A stretch of 64,000 bases of DNA from Odontocerum albicorne. Lineage: Eukaryota > Arthropoda > Insecta > Trichoptera > Odontoceridae. Of the stretch, positions 12,255-23,137 are shown piece after piece. The position numbers were made by a program, and so were the translations under genes. Positions within the stretch are counted from its first letter, which is position 1, and each line of letters starts with the position of its first letter. The stretch lies in the NCBI GenBank assembly GCA_949825065.1, contig OX463859.1, forward strand, positions 17,565,220 to 17,629,219. The letters are read 5' to 3'. Below the pieces are notes generated by a model. It did no database searches. It saw nothing but the letters and a program-made list of their open reading frames with translations, and was not told where the DNA came from.

Positions 12255-13075
12255 ATTTTCTTCTTCTTCATCTTATTTTAGGCCTTTTGGCCTGTTATGG
12301 TCCTGCATCATTGTTTGCCTCTTGCGACGTCGATTGCCAGTTGTCTTTCCATCTTTTGGGATGTCGTCCTGGAGGTCTGCTTGCTTGGAGGATACTGTCC
12401 CTGGCCATTCTTAAGGTTCTTGGTTCCGCCATTCTGGATACGTGTTCGTTCCAGAACCTTCTTTTTTGTCGACCCCGTCTGACAATATCTTCAACTTCGC
12501 ACATCCTTCGGATTTCTGTGTTTCGTACTCTATCACGAAGGGTTTTGCCAGCGATACTCCTGAGTACCTTCATTTCGCTGGTTCGAAGGAGATTTTTGGT
12601 TTTGACAGTGTCGGCTCTGGACTCCATGTTGTGTGTCATTATGGGGCGGACACAGGTCTTGTATATCCTCACCTTGCTTTGGATGTTCATATGCTTGTTT
12701 TTCCAGATAGTGTTCTTTAAACATTCGGAAATAGCTGCGGCCTTTTGTGATTGTTCAAGCACTTCGCCATAGAGGTCATTATTGCACATTATGCTAGCAC
12801 CCAAATATTTAAATTTTGTTACTTGTTCAATCGGTGTGCCGTCGATCGCCACACTGCATCCAATTTGCTCTCTGGCTAGTCATGCATTTAATCTTGCTGA
12901 TGGAGATAGACATGTTGTATTTTTTGGAAGCAGTGTGGAATCGATGTAGCGTTTGTTGCAGGTCTCCCATGTTGTATCCCAGGTTAAGGTCGGCAACTTC
13001 TTCTATAATTAAGTTAAATAGAAATGGGCTTAAACTAGCGAGGCTGTGTGAGCAGGTCTGTGAGCGTATATATTG
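12255..13075 (-). mobile_element. RTE-E LINE 3' fragment
   Basis: Minus frame 12852-12295 (185 codons) reads KFKYLGASI, then KVRIYKTCVRPIMTHNMES, SEMKVLRSIAGKTLRDRVRN and GRHPKRWKDNW. This is the region after the RT palm plus the C-terminal tail common to RTE-type elements. Further right (12853-13075) the reverse complement continues with an LFNLIIEEV piece and a QTLHRFHTASKKYNMSISIS-like piece in other frames. The left end carries a TTCTTCTTC tract consistent with the 3' simple-repeat tail of an RTE. Confidence 0.82.
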
Positions 13076-13079
13076 TTAT

Positions 13080-14795
13080 CATGGGCAGGTTGCTGGCCTT
13101 ACCCATGATCCCTCCTCTTTTCTCATCCGGGCTTGGGACCGACAATAGTGGAGTTTTGAACGATTTTCCATTCGTAAAATGCCCCTCGATCGAAAATTAT
13201 TGCACAAATTACATAGCTATAAAACATATACATATAAATAATCAGCCAATAGAAGGCGTGTTGTTTCGTTATATTGTAAAATGTAAAATAAAAAAAAATT
13301 GTATTACTTGGCGGATTTATTGTCATGTGGCATTCTCTTCCAACCAACCTGATAAATTATGAAGAGGCTTTAAGTTTTTTAAAAACAAACAAAAACGCTC
13401 TCGAAGAGAACTTTTAAATGCATTAATTACGGCTGTCTCCAAAGTGTTCAATAGAGTACTCGTATTTCTTCAAACATGCTTAGAGAAGAAATTGAAAGAA
13501 GCCATATTTCAGATCTTCTTCTTATCGTGTCAAAGGCACTTAATTATTTCCGCCCAGAATTATCATATATCACCTGTACAGCACTGTGTCCAGCGAAGAA
13601 GACACCGGGATCATCCGACACTGCAGTGTCGCATAGCTGTTGCTCATGACAGACCAATTACTCAACATTCCCCATTTTAAAATGCTCTACTTGATCCTAA
13701 TTCTGTTTAAGTACTTGGGAGGACTTATAGTGGCGCTGAAAAACACATCATCATCACCACATTCCACCATACTTTGTAGTCTAAATACTTCTAATCTTGT
13801 TTATTGTATACTTATCACTCATAACTGGTTAATCGTAACATTGTCGATATATTTTGCGGCTAACTAACTATTCGCTAATCATTTCACCTTGTTAGTTAAC
13901 TAGAACAATTTCATAATGCATTCATTCACGATTGCATACGTTTATTACGTACATATATGTTATTGCCGATAATCTAAAGTGTGGGGGGAAACTGCATAAA
14001 TTGTTTATTTAGAAACCTTCATTTTATTATTCAATTTTCTTTCTCAATAATATTTCTTTCATCATCATCTGATGCCATAAAATGCCTTCATTTTAGTCTG
14101 TCCACAGTCTTGACACCCCCACGTTGACTGCGAATCTCCCTATTACAACACCAGTGTATTATAAAGTACGAGTATGTGACTCCAATTTGTCTAGTCGGTC
14201 ATCCATGCTACACAACATACTAGTGTTTTTTCATATATTCTTGAGCTTGATAAAATCCGTGCACCAACAAGGAACACGAGGCAATCGGATATATTTATGA
14301 TTGCACAATCAAGATTAAATTCCTTTCCCCGCCTTCACCTCCTAGGAAATGATTATGCAATGCTTTTGAATATTATTTGTTTGTATTCACAACCAATTCC
14401 ACAATGTGTAATTGCTGAAACTTTGTATATCTTGTTCAACTAGCTCTCAGACAGAATACTTTGTAGTTAGGAAAACTAACGAGCTATATAAAATACATGT
14501 TTGTATATGAGTATTTGTATTCATTTATTGTTTCTACATTTTTAAACACAATTTGAAAATATATGTAGATTTACTTCTCTTCTAATTTTAATATAACATT
14601 TTCAGATTTTTTACTGTCAATGTGTATAACTATTTATTATAGTGCGTATAGGGTTTAACCATTTGATTTTACTAAACAGTTTAAATATATTTTTTTCTTA
14701 GTTAAGGAATTATATATTATTGTGTGGACGTTTTCATTTGTGTAGAAACTGTTTTTGGTATGTGAAGAGGAATGAGAAGTGTTTGTAAACGTGTC
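13080..14795. other. Unassigned stretch
   Basis: The first 60 bp (GGCCTTACCCATGATCCC and neighbours) look like another LINE scrap. The rest is AT-rich with no frame over 110 codons that I recognise and no repeat matched elsewhere. Confidence 0.4.
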
Positions 14796-14799
14796 CATT

Positions 14800-15252
14800 G
14801 AAATGTATAAAAAAGTACTTTATTTTTGTACAGCATACGACATGTTTTGAGCTGTACACATATGTATCTGTTTATTTTTGTACAGCATACGACTTGTCTT
14901 GTTCTATACACATATGTATCTGTTTATTTTTGTACAGCATACGACTTGTCTTGTTCTATACACATATGTATATGTTTATTTTTGTACAGCATATGACTTG
15001 TCTTGTGCAGTACACATACACGTACTATATGTATTTTTTTATTTTTGTGCAGCGTACGACTTGTCTTGTGCTGCACACGTATGTATGTATCTGTTTATTT
15101 TTGTACAGCGTACGACTTGTTTTGTGCTGTACACTTATGTATCTGTTTATTTTTGCACAGTATACGACTTATTTTTTGCTGTATGATATGTATCCGTTTA
15201 TTTTTGTACACCAGGCTTGAACTGTACACGTATGTATCTGTTTATTTTTGAA
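14800..15252. repeat. Minisatellite, mostly 52 bp, about 9 copies
   Basis: TTTATTTTTGTACAGC begins units at 14819, 14871, 14923 and 14975; further units start near 15038, 15093, 15145, 15197 and 15241, with a few length variants. Each holds ACGACTTGTCTTG and ACACATATGTAT. All three plus frames are open through the block, which follows from the repeat lacking stop codons and having a period of 3n+1. I do not regard it as a protein. Confidence 0.93.
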
Positions 15253-15544
15253 AACAGATTTTATTTTATTATTTATATACGCTGTAGTTAATTTTCATTA
15301 TCCACTAACACAACGCTACCGTGTCATTAGCATGGGACAGTCCATATTCCAGTACAACATTTTTATCCCACATTTATTTTTATTTACTTCGTTGTTTTTT
15401 TTTTCTTCAAATTAATCGTGATGAATTTATAGCAGTTTTAAATTAAGAAGCTCAATTGTAATTTTTTTTTCAGAAGACGTGTGCCATAGTTTTTTTTCTG
15501 TTGTGTACATTAATGTTCATACGATTTGATTATTTGTTTATGAT

Positions 15545-15735
15545 TTTCAATTTTTTATTTTTATTTATTATTACACATGACAAGAAATATACATAATTTG
15601 TGAAAAAACAACAGGTAATTTAATTTGGACATACAATTTTAATGGATCTGGGTTTGTTGCCTTTCATTTGTCGTATCCCCAGTAAACTAGGCTTTTGCCT
15701 GTATCTCACTGAGGATAAATTTCCTTGCTGATTTA
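15545..15735 (-). mobile_element. LINE 3' tail, inverted copy of 39470-39645
   Basis: TTATTTTTATTTATTATTAC at the left is the reverse complement of a (TAAA)n tail. Then AAACAACAGGTAATTTAATT and CCCAGTAAACTAGGCTTTTG match the plus-strand copy near 39500-39600 almost base for base. Only the 3' UTR is present. Confidence 0.85.
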
Positions 15736-15739
15736 TGTT

Positions 15740-16640
15740 TTTGTTGTACGGTTAGTATTGAGTTTGTTTGATAGTTGTTTTCGCATGTAACATATTTTGT
15801 TTTGTACGAGCATAATTGATATTTTATTTTCTATAAAAGCTATGCCCATTGAAAACCAATTGTATAAGTAGCCTGATGACGTTAAGCCGCAAATGATACA
15901 AAACATACAGTAACGGTAGAGCGAGAATGAAACAAAATGGATTGACTGTTAAAAATACAAAATGTTACTTTCTCAAGAATTCGAAGACGAGCTGACATAA
16001 AAATAAAACTTAATCTTTGATTATGTTTTCACTAAAAAATGTGTTATACAAAGAAATATGCTACATTTGAACATTTATATTCCAAATTGTTACTTATGCG
16101 AGTATAACAATTAACTAGTATTAAGTTACTACCTTTGAACATTATTGGACGGACTTTCTAGCTAATAATTGAATAATGGTCAAAATAACGAAAATATATT
16201 ATTAAAAATTATTTTTTTAATAAGAATAAGGTTGAAAGACCCATTTGATTCTTCCAAGAAAATCTTTCTTAAGTCAGGCTAACTGAAATGTAAAAGATCG
16301 TGTGTAGGATGAAAACTGATGTTTTAAAATTTAAAAGATTTTCTTTCCGTCAGAACAGAAGGACGTTGTCATCAGATCGAAGGGATTGAAGTGTTCATGT
16401 TGAGGAGCTTGGATTATTAAGGACTTATGATTCCGATATCATCATTCGTGCCGATGGTGGACTCAATACGTGACACCACAAAGTAATACCTGTACCTTTA
16501 TCGTCACATCTTGAGATGCTTAAATGATATCCAAAGACCATAAGTCATATAAGAATAAGCTATTATGCATCGTTGAACTCACGAAAAGGTCTCGAGCAAA
16601 TCAACCAATCGTATAAATGACACGAATGAACAGTGTTTAC
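15740..16640. other. Unassigned stretch
   Basis: AT-rich, with a GC-richer part near 16360-16500 (GATCGAAGGGATTGAAG) that may be a LINE relic. There are no frames of note. Confidence 0.35.
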
Positions 16641-16649
16641 AAACATAAT

Positions 16650-17325
16650 GTGACGCCGTTAAACTGTCGGGGTAGGCAAAGAGCGCCAGGTCTGTTATGA
16701 CACACATATTTTGCCTCTTCTACATTCATACACTTTCTCATACAGCTCCTTCGATTTCTCTTACTTTTCCTTCTTTCAAAATATCATTCACTTAATCAAA
16801 CCATATTTTACTTGTTCCTCCTCTAGCACACCTTCCACTCATACCTGCACTGTATAGTATATTTGCTGTTTCAGTATTTCATTCCTAACATCTGCTCAAA
16901 CCATTTCAGATCTATATCAGCCTTAAGTTCGCATTTATTCATAATCACTTCATTCTGTTTTCTGTCATCCCATATATTCTTATCATTTTTACAGCATTTA
17001 TTTGGCTTCTTTAAGTCATTTATCACGTGCATATTTCAGTTTCATACATCAAAGCTAGCATTAAAATAATTTTGTGGACTTTCATCTTAGCAAATTTTGA
17101 TACTATATGTGTTTTAGTGCTCCATTGACCTTGTTTGTTATCGCTACATGACTCTGATATCTCTCGTAACCTTTCCATCATCTGAAAAAGTACTACTTAA
17201 ATAGAAGATTTCCTTAACTTGCACCAACCTTTCATGGCACGCTCAGATATCAGTTTTTCTTTACCCTTCACAGTTTTCTGTCACCATTACTTTAGATTTA
17301 GAAACATTCATTCTCAAATCTTAAT
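16650..17325 (-). mobile_element. RTE-C LINE fragment
   Basis: The 3' tip at the left reads GTGACGCCG...GTCGGGGTAGGCAAAGAGCG, then the standard RTE-C reverse-complement phrases follow in order (TTCATTCTGTTTTCTGTC near 16950, CCTTGTTTGTTATCGCTACA near 17128, ATCATCTGAAAAAGTACTAC near 17176). It is heavily frameshifted. Confidence 0.72.
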
Positions 17326-17334
17326 GTTAATAGA

Positions 17335-17604
17335 GCGATGAATTTAACTAACACGAATTATGTTAACAAAACGATGAAACTGACGAATGTGGGTAATGTT
17401 AATAAAACGATGAAATTAACAAATGTGGGTAATGTTAATAAATCGACGAATTTGACAAATGTAGGTAACGTTAATAAAAATAATAAATTAACGAATTTGA
17501 TAAATGTAAATAAAGCGATGGAATTAACGAATGATTGTTATGTAAATAAAACGACGAAATGAACAAATATGGGGAATGCTAAAAAAACGATGAAATAAAC
17601 TGAT
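17335..17604. repeat. Minisatellite, 36-bp unit, left block
   Basis: Units of 36 bp with CGATGAAATTAAC and GGTAATGTTAATAAA repeat about seven times with decay. The period is a multiple of three, so one frame reads a 12-residue repeat (MKLTN..NVNK-like). I treat that as a by-product. Confidence 0.88.
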
Positions 17605-17882
17605 GTAGGTACATACATACCAATACACCATTTCTCAGTTGGAGTATGCAAAGAGGACAGAGCGAACTGTCTTTCCTATCTCTACACACACATTCTTTAT
17701 ATATCCTACGTTCATACAGATTCGCATACAATTCTCTACGATTTCTCTGACTTTCTACATTTCTTTTTTTCAAAACATCACTCACTCGATCCAACTATAT
17801 ATCGTCCACGTCCTCCACGTTCAAGTCTCACTCCCGTACATCGAACTTAGTATTAAATTCTTTTGTGAACTATTATCTTATC
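17605..17882 (-). mobile_element. RTE-C 3' fragment inside the 36-bp array
   Basis: The plus strand reads CATACATACCAATACACCAT, then AGAGGACAGAGCG and the usual RTE-C reverse-complement phrases (TTCATACAGATTCG, CTTTCTACATTTC). It separates the two blocks of the 36-bp minisatellite, so it was probably inserted into it. Confidence 0.7.
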
Positions 17883-18037
17883 GAATGTGGGTAATATTAA
17901 ATAAACGATGAAATTAACGAATATGGGTTATGTTAATAAAGCGATGAAATTAACGAATATGGGTTATGTTAATAAAGCGATGAAATTAACGAATATGGGT
18001 TATGTTAATAAAGCGATGAAATTAACGAATAATACGA
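17883..18037. repeat. Minisatellite, 36-bp unit, right block
   Basis: Four units, starting at about 17908, 17944, 17980 and 18016, are nearly identical, unlike the decayed left block. A lone decayed unit (CGATGAAATGATCGAATGCG) is at 18481. Confidence 0.92.
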
Positions 18038-18039
18038 TT

Positions 18040-18930
18040 GTACAGTACCGGTACAAAGGCTGTAAAATAGGTGAATGGCTGCCACTCAATAGTCGTAGAT
18101 TCCCGATTACTTCTTGCATTTTTGGTGAAAAGTAGCAGTATGAAGAGATTCCTCATTAGCAGGTAGAAGTTTGTCGTAAGTAAAACACAGTAGACGTTCG
18201 AGAAACTGAGAACACATTTTGCTCATTTTTCGTTCCTTATGTGCAGCCCATCGCTCATCATAAGCTCCTTTATTAGTTCGTGTATGCCGTCGTGGCTTAC
18301 TTGCTAGATACCATGTATACCGCGCGTTATCTGCATAAATAGGCTGTTCGATTATTTATAGTGATTATTGCAAAGGTCATGCGTAAGGAACATTTCATTA
18401 CAATAGGTACTCTACAATATTTACACAGCAATTACACAAATAAAATCATGTATTTTAGGTGACGCAATCGTCCGATACAACGATGAAATGATCGAATGCG
18501 GGCAATGTTAATAAAACATTCCTATTAACGATTAAAATATTCTTGAATCTCAACTTATTGATGTATCCGTCTACACCTGTTATAAATAAAGTGATTAAGA
18601 CAATCATAAATTTTCTCACAATTAGCTTTAACATGGATTAAGAAATATCGTTGATCTCAAATAATTATCTCATATCACGTAATATCTCATGTTATAAAGT
18701 GACTCGGGGAATAGGTTGAGTTCTCGGAGTAACCTATCTTGACTGCCTTGGATTTATCTATAATACATCAGCCCCATTTGCTAATATACTATATATGTTA
18801 CATTACATATTGTATATTTTATGTCTACTAGAGCAACGGTTCTTAACCTTATTAAAAATTTATTTATTTAATTAATTAATGACACAATAGTGTATTTCAC
18901 AAACAAATGCACGTAAGAAAAATTAACACA
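18040..18930. other. Unassigned stretch with hAT-like scrap
   Basis: Near 18835, CAACGGTTCTTAACCTTATT resembles a hAT terminal repeat, and CAGCGGTTCTTAACTTTATT at 20574 is alike. No opposite end or 8-bp duplication is visible. Otherwise nothing is seen. Confidence 0.35.
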
Positions 18931-18932
18931 AA

Positions 18933-19612
18933 TATTGTTACTTGTTTAATCAAATACTTTTTATTCCACTTAATATAACGATATGACCCTACCGGTTTCA
19001 AGGTTTTCACCTCATCATCAGAGGAGCGCAGGCTTGTTTGTACTCCCCTGATGACGAGGGGAAAACCTTGAAACCGGTAGGGTATACCTTTATATTAAGT
19101 AGAATCATCATCATCATTGTCAACCAGGGTTGATCCACTGCTGGATAAAGGTCTCCCCAAGTTGACTCCAAATAGTTCGGTTTTTTGCTCGTTGATGCCA
19201 TGTGATGCTGCCATGCTTCCTGATTTCATCTATCCAGCGTACCTTCGGTCTTCTTCTGGGCCTCTTTATGCCTCTTGGGTACCATTGGATTATTTCGGAT
19301 GTCCATCGGGAGTCTGACATTCTGGCTACATGTCCGGCCCATTGTCACTTCATTCCTTTGCACACCTTTATAACGTCTTCTACCTTTGTTATATTGCGAA
19401 TCCAGGTGTTTCGTTTATGGTCTCTTTTAGTATATCCCAACATGCATCTCTCCATGCCCCTTTGTGCGGTCTGGAGCTTTTGTGTGCTGTTTTACTGTAA
19501 GCGTCCATGTCTCGCAACCATACGTAAGTACTGGAAAGATGCACTGGTTGTAAACCCTTCGCTTCAAGGATATTGGGAGATCATTAAGTGGAATAAATAG
19601 TTTAAAATTAAA
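18933..19612. mobile_element. Foldback element FB-1, interrupted
   Basis: The left arm (TTTATTCCACTTAATATAAC, then CTACCGGTTTCAAGGTTTTC and ACCTCATCATCAG) faces its inverse from 19046 (ATGACGAGGGGAAAACCTTG, then AAACCGGTAGGGT). The right arm stops at 19105 in ATTAAGTAGAAT and resumes at 19583 with ATTAAGTGGAAT, an RTE-F copy lying between. Related copies are at 22096, 42812 and 48826. Confidence 0.88.
19106..19582 (-). mobile_element. RTE-F LINE, 5'-truncated, inserted in FB-1
   Basis: Minus frame 19320-19120 reads a post-RT C-terminus: WYPRGIKRPRRRPKVRWIDE, then WSQLGETFIQQW and a stop. Further right, in two frames, are VYNQCIFPVLTYGCETW and CMLGYTKRDHKRNTWIRN. The 3' tail at the left is CAT/ATG repeats (19106-19117). 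A 12-bp target duplication flanks it (19094-19105 and 19583-19594, one mismatch). This is the clearest LINE insertion in the window. Confidence 0.9.
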
Positions 19613-19614
19613 AC

Positions 19615-20160
19615 ACGGTCACTTTGTTTTGTTCTACTTTATTTATTGCAAGTCATAATGCACTTCAACTTCAGGTGAGTTATCAAGAACTCGAATTAAT
19701 TTTATAGCATATAATTATGGAGATTTACAAACTGACTCCAGAGTTATTTAAGGAATAAATAGTCTTTAACTAAACAAGTCACTATGTCTTGAAACCTCCA
19801 CAGCGTTAAAACCTTAACTAAAAAAATACGTAATGTTAAAACAAATACTTGAAATTATTAACAAAATTATCTTAAACTAACATATACGAGTAGGTACAAA
19901 AACAGTAATAATAATTACAAAAAAAATAATTAATTCAATAATTTTATATTAATATGTATTATATATTTACATTCAATATACTGGTATGTATTTATACTAC
20001 AAAATATTACCAGCCAAGTTGGCTTACGTAACAGTGGAACACATTTTTAATTGGGGTAAAGAGTTATGTAATTTAATTGTATTATCAATACGTTAGTTAA
20101 AGCTCGTTAATAAGAAGACATATTATTCTTACGTGCATTGTGTACCACCGAAATCTTGAA
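19615..20160. other. AT-rich stretch, nothing recognised
   Basis: No frame, repeat or motif was found. Confidence 0.45.
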
Positions 20161-20164
20161 GTAG

Positions 20165-20550
20165 CATGGTCGTGTAATAACGCACTGGACTACTATGTGG
20201 AAGATCACTGTGTACGAACCCCGCGTTATGCTACTTCTCTGGAATAACATAGGCATTTTTTCTCAAGTATTCAGGGGTATAAGAATACATATAACTTCGG
20301 TCACACCTAAAAACGAAAAAAGCATGCCGTTGTGTTCCAATCTTTTATATTCGGTGTGCCATCAGATCCAGTACAGTGGTGTAGCCGGTAAGTTTGTTGG
20401 TGTGCAATAGCTCACTCGCTTAAAACAAAATTCACTGTTCAGCTTACCATTCCAACTGAATTGACGTTGGAATGGTAAGAAGATCCTTGACTACGATACC
20501 CAGCAACGACAATGACCAAAACCAAATACCAAAAAATACCGTACATCACA
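20165..20550 (+). mobile_element. SINE-2 copy
   Basis: A tRNA-like head with GGTCGTGTAATAACGCACTGG and a B-box-like GTGTACGAACCCC (about 20210-20222). The body then has CATCAGATCCAGTACAG and GGTAAGTTTGTTGGTGTGCA. The 3' end holds AACTGAATTGACGTTGG and the AACCAAAAC-type A-rich tail. It is tail-to-tail with the next copy. Confidence 0.78.
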
Positions 20551-20597
20551 TATATTTTACATCTAGAGCAGCGGTTCTTAACTTTATTTATATGCTT

Positions 20598-21000
20598 ACA
20601 ACCAAAACCAAATACCAACTAGAATATCGTCGTGGTCGTTGCTGGGCCTCTTAGTTGAGGACCCTTCCGCCATTACAACGTCAATTCAGTTAGAAACTGA
20701 AGCTGTGCCGTGGAGATTGTTTTTTATATACGTAAGTAATCCGTTGCACACCAGCAAACTCGTCGGCCATATCCGAATCCGATGGCACAAAGTGAAATGA
20801 CTGGAGTACACAGGTGTGTTTTTTTCCTCTTTTTTTAAAAAATATAGATATGGCCAAAGTCATAAGTGTAAGGATACACCCGAATACAAGGCGGAAAAAA
20901 TTGTGTCATTTGAGAGGAGCAGCACAGCCTGGGATTCGAACCAGCAACGTTTCGTAAGAAAGGACAGTGCATTACCGCGCGGCCTTTTACATCGCAAATA
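20598..21000 (-). mobile_element. SINE-2 copy, inverted relative to neighbour
   Basis: The tRNA head is at the right (plus strand reads GGGATTCGAACCAGCAAC ... CATTACCGCGCGGCC, about 20932-20985). The 3' end, with CGTCAATTCAGTTAGAAACT, lies at about 20679. CCAAAACCAAATACCAA occurs at about 20517 and 20600, either a shared tail or a target duplication. Confidence 0.78.
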
Positions 21001-21119
21001 AAAATATATATTGTTTACAAATAGGTCAAGATTATACGCTTAATTAAATCATTATCACATATTTTTATTTTAATCGTATATTTATTGTTTATATTGTAAT
21101 ATTACTTAAATAACAATGT

Positions 21120-21335
21120 GAGTAAAGTGCAGATGTGAGTGGAAGGCGTATGAGAGAAAGGTATGGTTGGATCAAGTAAATGATATTGTGAATGAAGGAA
21201 AAGTAGAAAGTAAGAGATATCGTAGATATTTTATGAGATGGTTATGGGCGGAAGCTTAGTATGTGTACCGAATTAGGAAAATGTAACGCTTTGTCCTTTC
21301 TGCCTACCCCGACAAGAAGATGGCGTGATATGTAT
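21120..21335 (+). mobile_element. RTE-C 3' end
   Basis: It reads GTGAGTGGAAGGCG, GGTTGGATCAAGTAAATGAT, then CCTTTCTGCCTACCCCGACA and GATGGCGTGATATGTATG, the standard last 200 bp of RTE-C in forward orientation. Confidence 0.8.
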
Positions 21336-21423
21336 GTATTGTGTATGATTATTAATTACCAATATGATTTACAAAATTATTTAATATAATATTTGTATTT
21401 GTTGAACAGAAATGAGTTTTTTG

Positions 21424-21640
21424 TGTGTCGTTCTATATAACTTCATTTTATGTGTCGTTCTATATAACTTCATTTTATGTGTCGTTCTATATAACTTCAT
21501 TTTATGTGTCGTTCTATATAACTTCATTTTATGTGTCGTTCTAAATAACTTCATTTGATGTGTCGTTCTATATAACTTCATTTTATGTGTCGTTCTATAT
21601 AACTTCATTTTATGTGTCGTTCTATATAACTTCATTTTAA
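21424..21640. repeat. Minisatellite, 27 bp x 8
   Basis: TGTGTCGTTCTATATAACTT repeats at 27-bp spacing eight times, one unit with CTAAATAAC. The minus strand is open as a nine-residue repeat (KMKLYRTTH), which follows from the period and is not evidence for a gene. Confidence 0.95.
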
Positions 21641-21774
21641 AAGTAAATTTGTTCTCAAGTCGAGTTTTGTTGTATGTTAAGTACTTCATTGAAGGAAAAC
21701 CTGCTTCACAAGGACGTGGAACGCAATGCCATCAAAAATATAATTGACCTTTCTGAAATGTCGTTAAAATCTTA

Positions 21775-22560
21775 CATACATACATACATTACAAGCCAAG
21801 CGTCAGACTTTCATATCTCGTCACACATCCTTAGCCTCTTCCACATTCACACACCTCCTCGTACAACTTTTACAATTTATCTGACTTTCTACGTTTCCTT
21901 CTTTCAGAATATCATTCACTTAATCAAAACATGATTTCCTTGGCCTTCCTCTCACACGCCTCCACTCATATTTGCTCTATATTTGTTTTGTTAGTCTTTC
22001 TTTATTCATTCGTTCCACATGCCCAAACCATCTCAACGTGCTTTTCTCCATCTTACTTAACACATCAGCCTTCATTTCACATTCATATTTGATCATTCAT
22101 ATATGATTTATAGTTAACATTGTGAGGGTTTAAAGACATTGTAATTTGTTTATCAAACACTGTTTATTCCACTTTATGTAACGGTATAACCTTACCGGTT
22201 TCAAGGATTTCACCTCATCATCAGTCTTGTTTGTCCTCCCCTAATGATGAGGTGAAAGCCTCGAAACCGGTAGTTATACCGTTACATAGAGTGGAATAAA
22301 CAATGTTTGATAAAACAAATTACATTCTTGATCACTTAATTCCGTATTCTGTCATACATTGTCACTTCATGTATTCGTTTCTAAACACACATTTATAGAA
22401 AATTTAGTTCATATTTCACTCCCTAAAGTTGGCACCAAAATATTATTGTGGACTAGCATTTTAACAGTTTTTATACTGTCCGATTCAAATATGTATGTTT
22501 TAGTGACCCGTTGGCTTTGCTTTGTTTCATTTATAAGGTGGCTATATAATTGTTTTTAAA
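21775..22560 (-). mobile_element. RTE-C LINE fragment split by FB-1
   Basis: RTE-C reverse-complement phrases run from ACATACATACATTACAAGCC (21778) to TCACATTCATATTTGATCA (22077-22095). They resume at 22328 with TTGATCACTTAATTCCGTAT and continue to about 22560 (CCCGTTGGCTTTGCTTTG-like). The intervening 22096-22327 is a foldback element. Confidence 0.78.
22096..22327. mobile_element. Foldback element FB-1 inside RTE-C
   Basis: The palindromic part is 22139-22324: GTTTATTCCACTTTATGTAA, then CCTTACCGGTTTCAAGGATT, and on the right AAACCGGTAGTTATACCGTT. To the left is about 43 bp without a partner on the right (TATAGTTAACATTGTG, then GGTTTAAAGACATT); the same left piece is present in the 48826 copy. 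TTGATCA flanks both sides (22089-22095 and 22328-22334), a likely 7-bp target duplication. Confidence 0.85.
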
Positions 22561-22597
22561 ATCCTCCATTAAATTATGTCAGATGAAATATCAGTGA

Positions 22598-22685
22598 GTT
22601 GCAAAAGAAATGTATTCCACGTACCACTAATCATCTCTCGCGTACCACTATTGTTACAAGTACGACTGGTTAAGAGCCAACGCAT
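22598..22685. mobile_element. Possible hAT end
   Basis: CCACGTACCACTAATCATCT, then GCGTACCACTATTGTTACAA and GACTGGTTAAGAGCC resemble the right end of a non-autonomous hAT. There is no paired left end nearby. Confidence 0.3.
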
Positions 22686-22767
22686 TAATATTCGTATATC
22701 TTATAATGCAATTCCGGTGCTAATTATCTGGTTGATGCCAGATTTATTTATTGCTCATCTCTACTGT

Positions 22768-22808
22768 CCTGGTTTTGACGACCTCCATGGTCTAGCTGGT
22801 AAACCTTT
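22768..22808 (+). mobile_element. SINE-1 head scrap
   Basis: GACGACCTCCATGGTCTAGC followed by TGGTAAACC is the SINE-1 A-box region. The element breaks off before the B box. Confidence 0.55.
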
Positions 22809-23034
22809 TTTTCCCTAATCCAGTTTTTGCTGCATTGTAACCAGTATTTAATTTTTTATTTTTCATTTCCTTTGGTCAATTTGATTTCGACTATTAAAAT
22901 AATATAATATACGAGTACTTATATTAAAGTTACAATTTTGAATTTAGACTGTGAAATAGTTCAAAATGAAGATGTTACAAAGCACTACATATAACATACA
23001 TCAAAATATTACCACGATTTATTCAAAACTATTG

Positions 23035-23137
23035 TATTGTATTACACTTCCGTTGTATACAGCACAACCTGGCGGGCGTATTGCCAATATTGCCAATATC
23101 TTCCAACCAACCAAAAAGACTGACAGGAATCCCTTTT
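23035..23137 (-). mobile_element. SINE-1 tail fragment
   Basis: TGTATTACACTTCCGTTGTA, then CAGCACAACCTGGCGGGCG and TATCTTCCAACCAACCA is the inverse of the SINE-1 3' tail. It abuts the mariner relic to the right. Confidence 0.75.

Noticed and set aside
12287..12772. 161-codon plus frame
   Set aside because: It is the shadow of the RTE-E ORF, which reads on the minus strand with recognisable motifs.
14798..15251. Long Cys/Tyr-rich frames, including one of 140 codons
   Set aside because: All three plus frames are open because the 52-bp unit lacks stops. No frame is favoured, so it is not a protein.
17338..18135. Frames of 74-75 codons reading MKLTN-type repeats
   Set aside because: They come from the 36-bp satellite period, not from coding selection.
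21381..21689. 102-codon minus frame with a nine-residue repeat
   Set aside because: It follows from a 27-bp minisatellite with a period divisible by three; there is no signal, splice site or conservation beyond the array.
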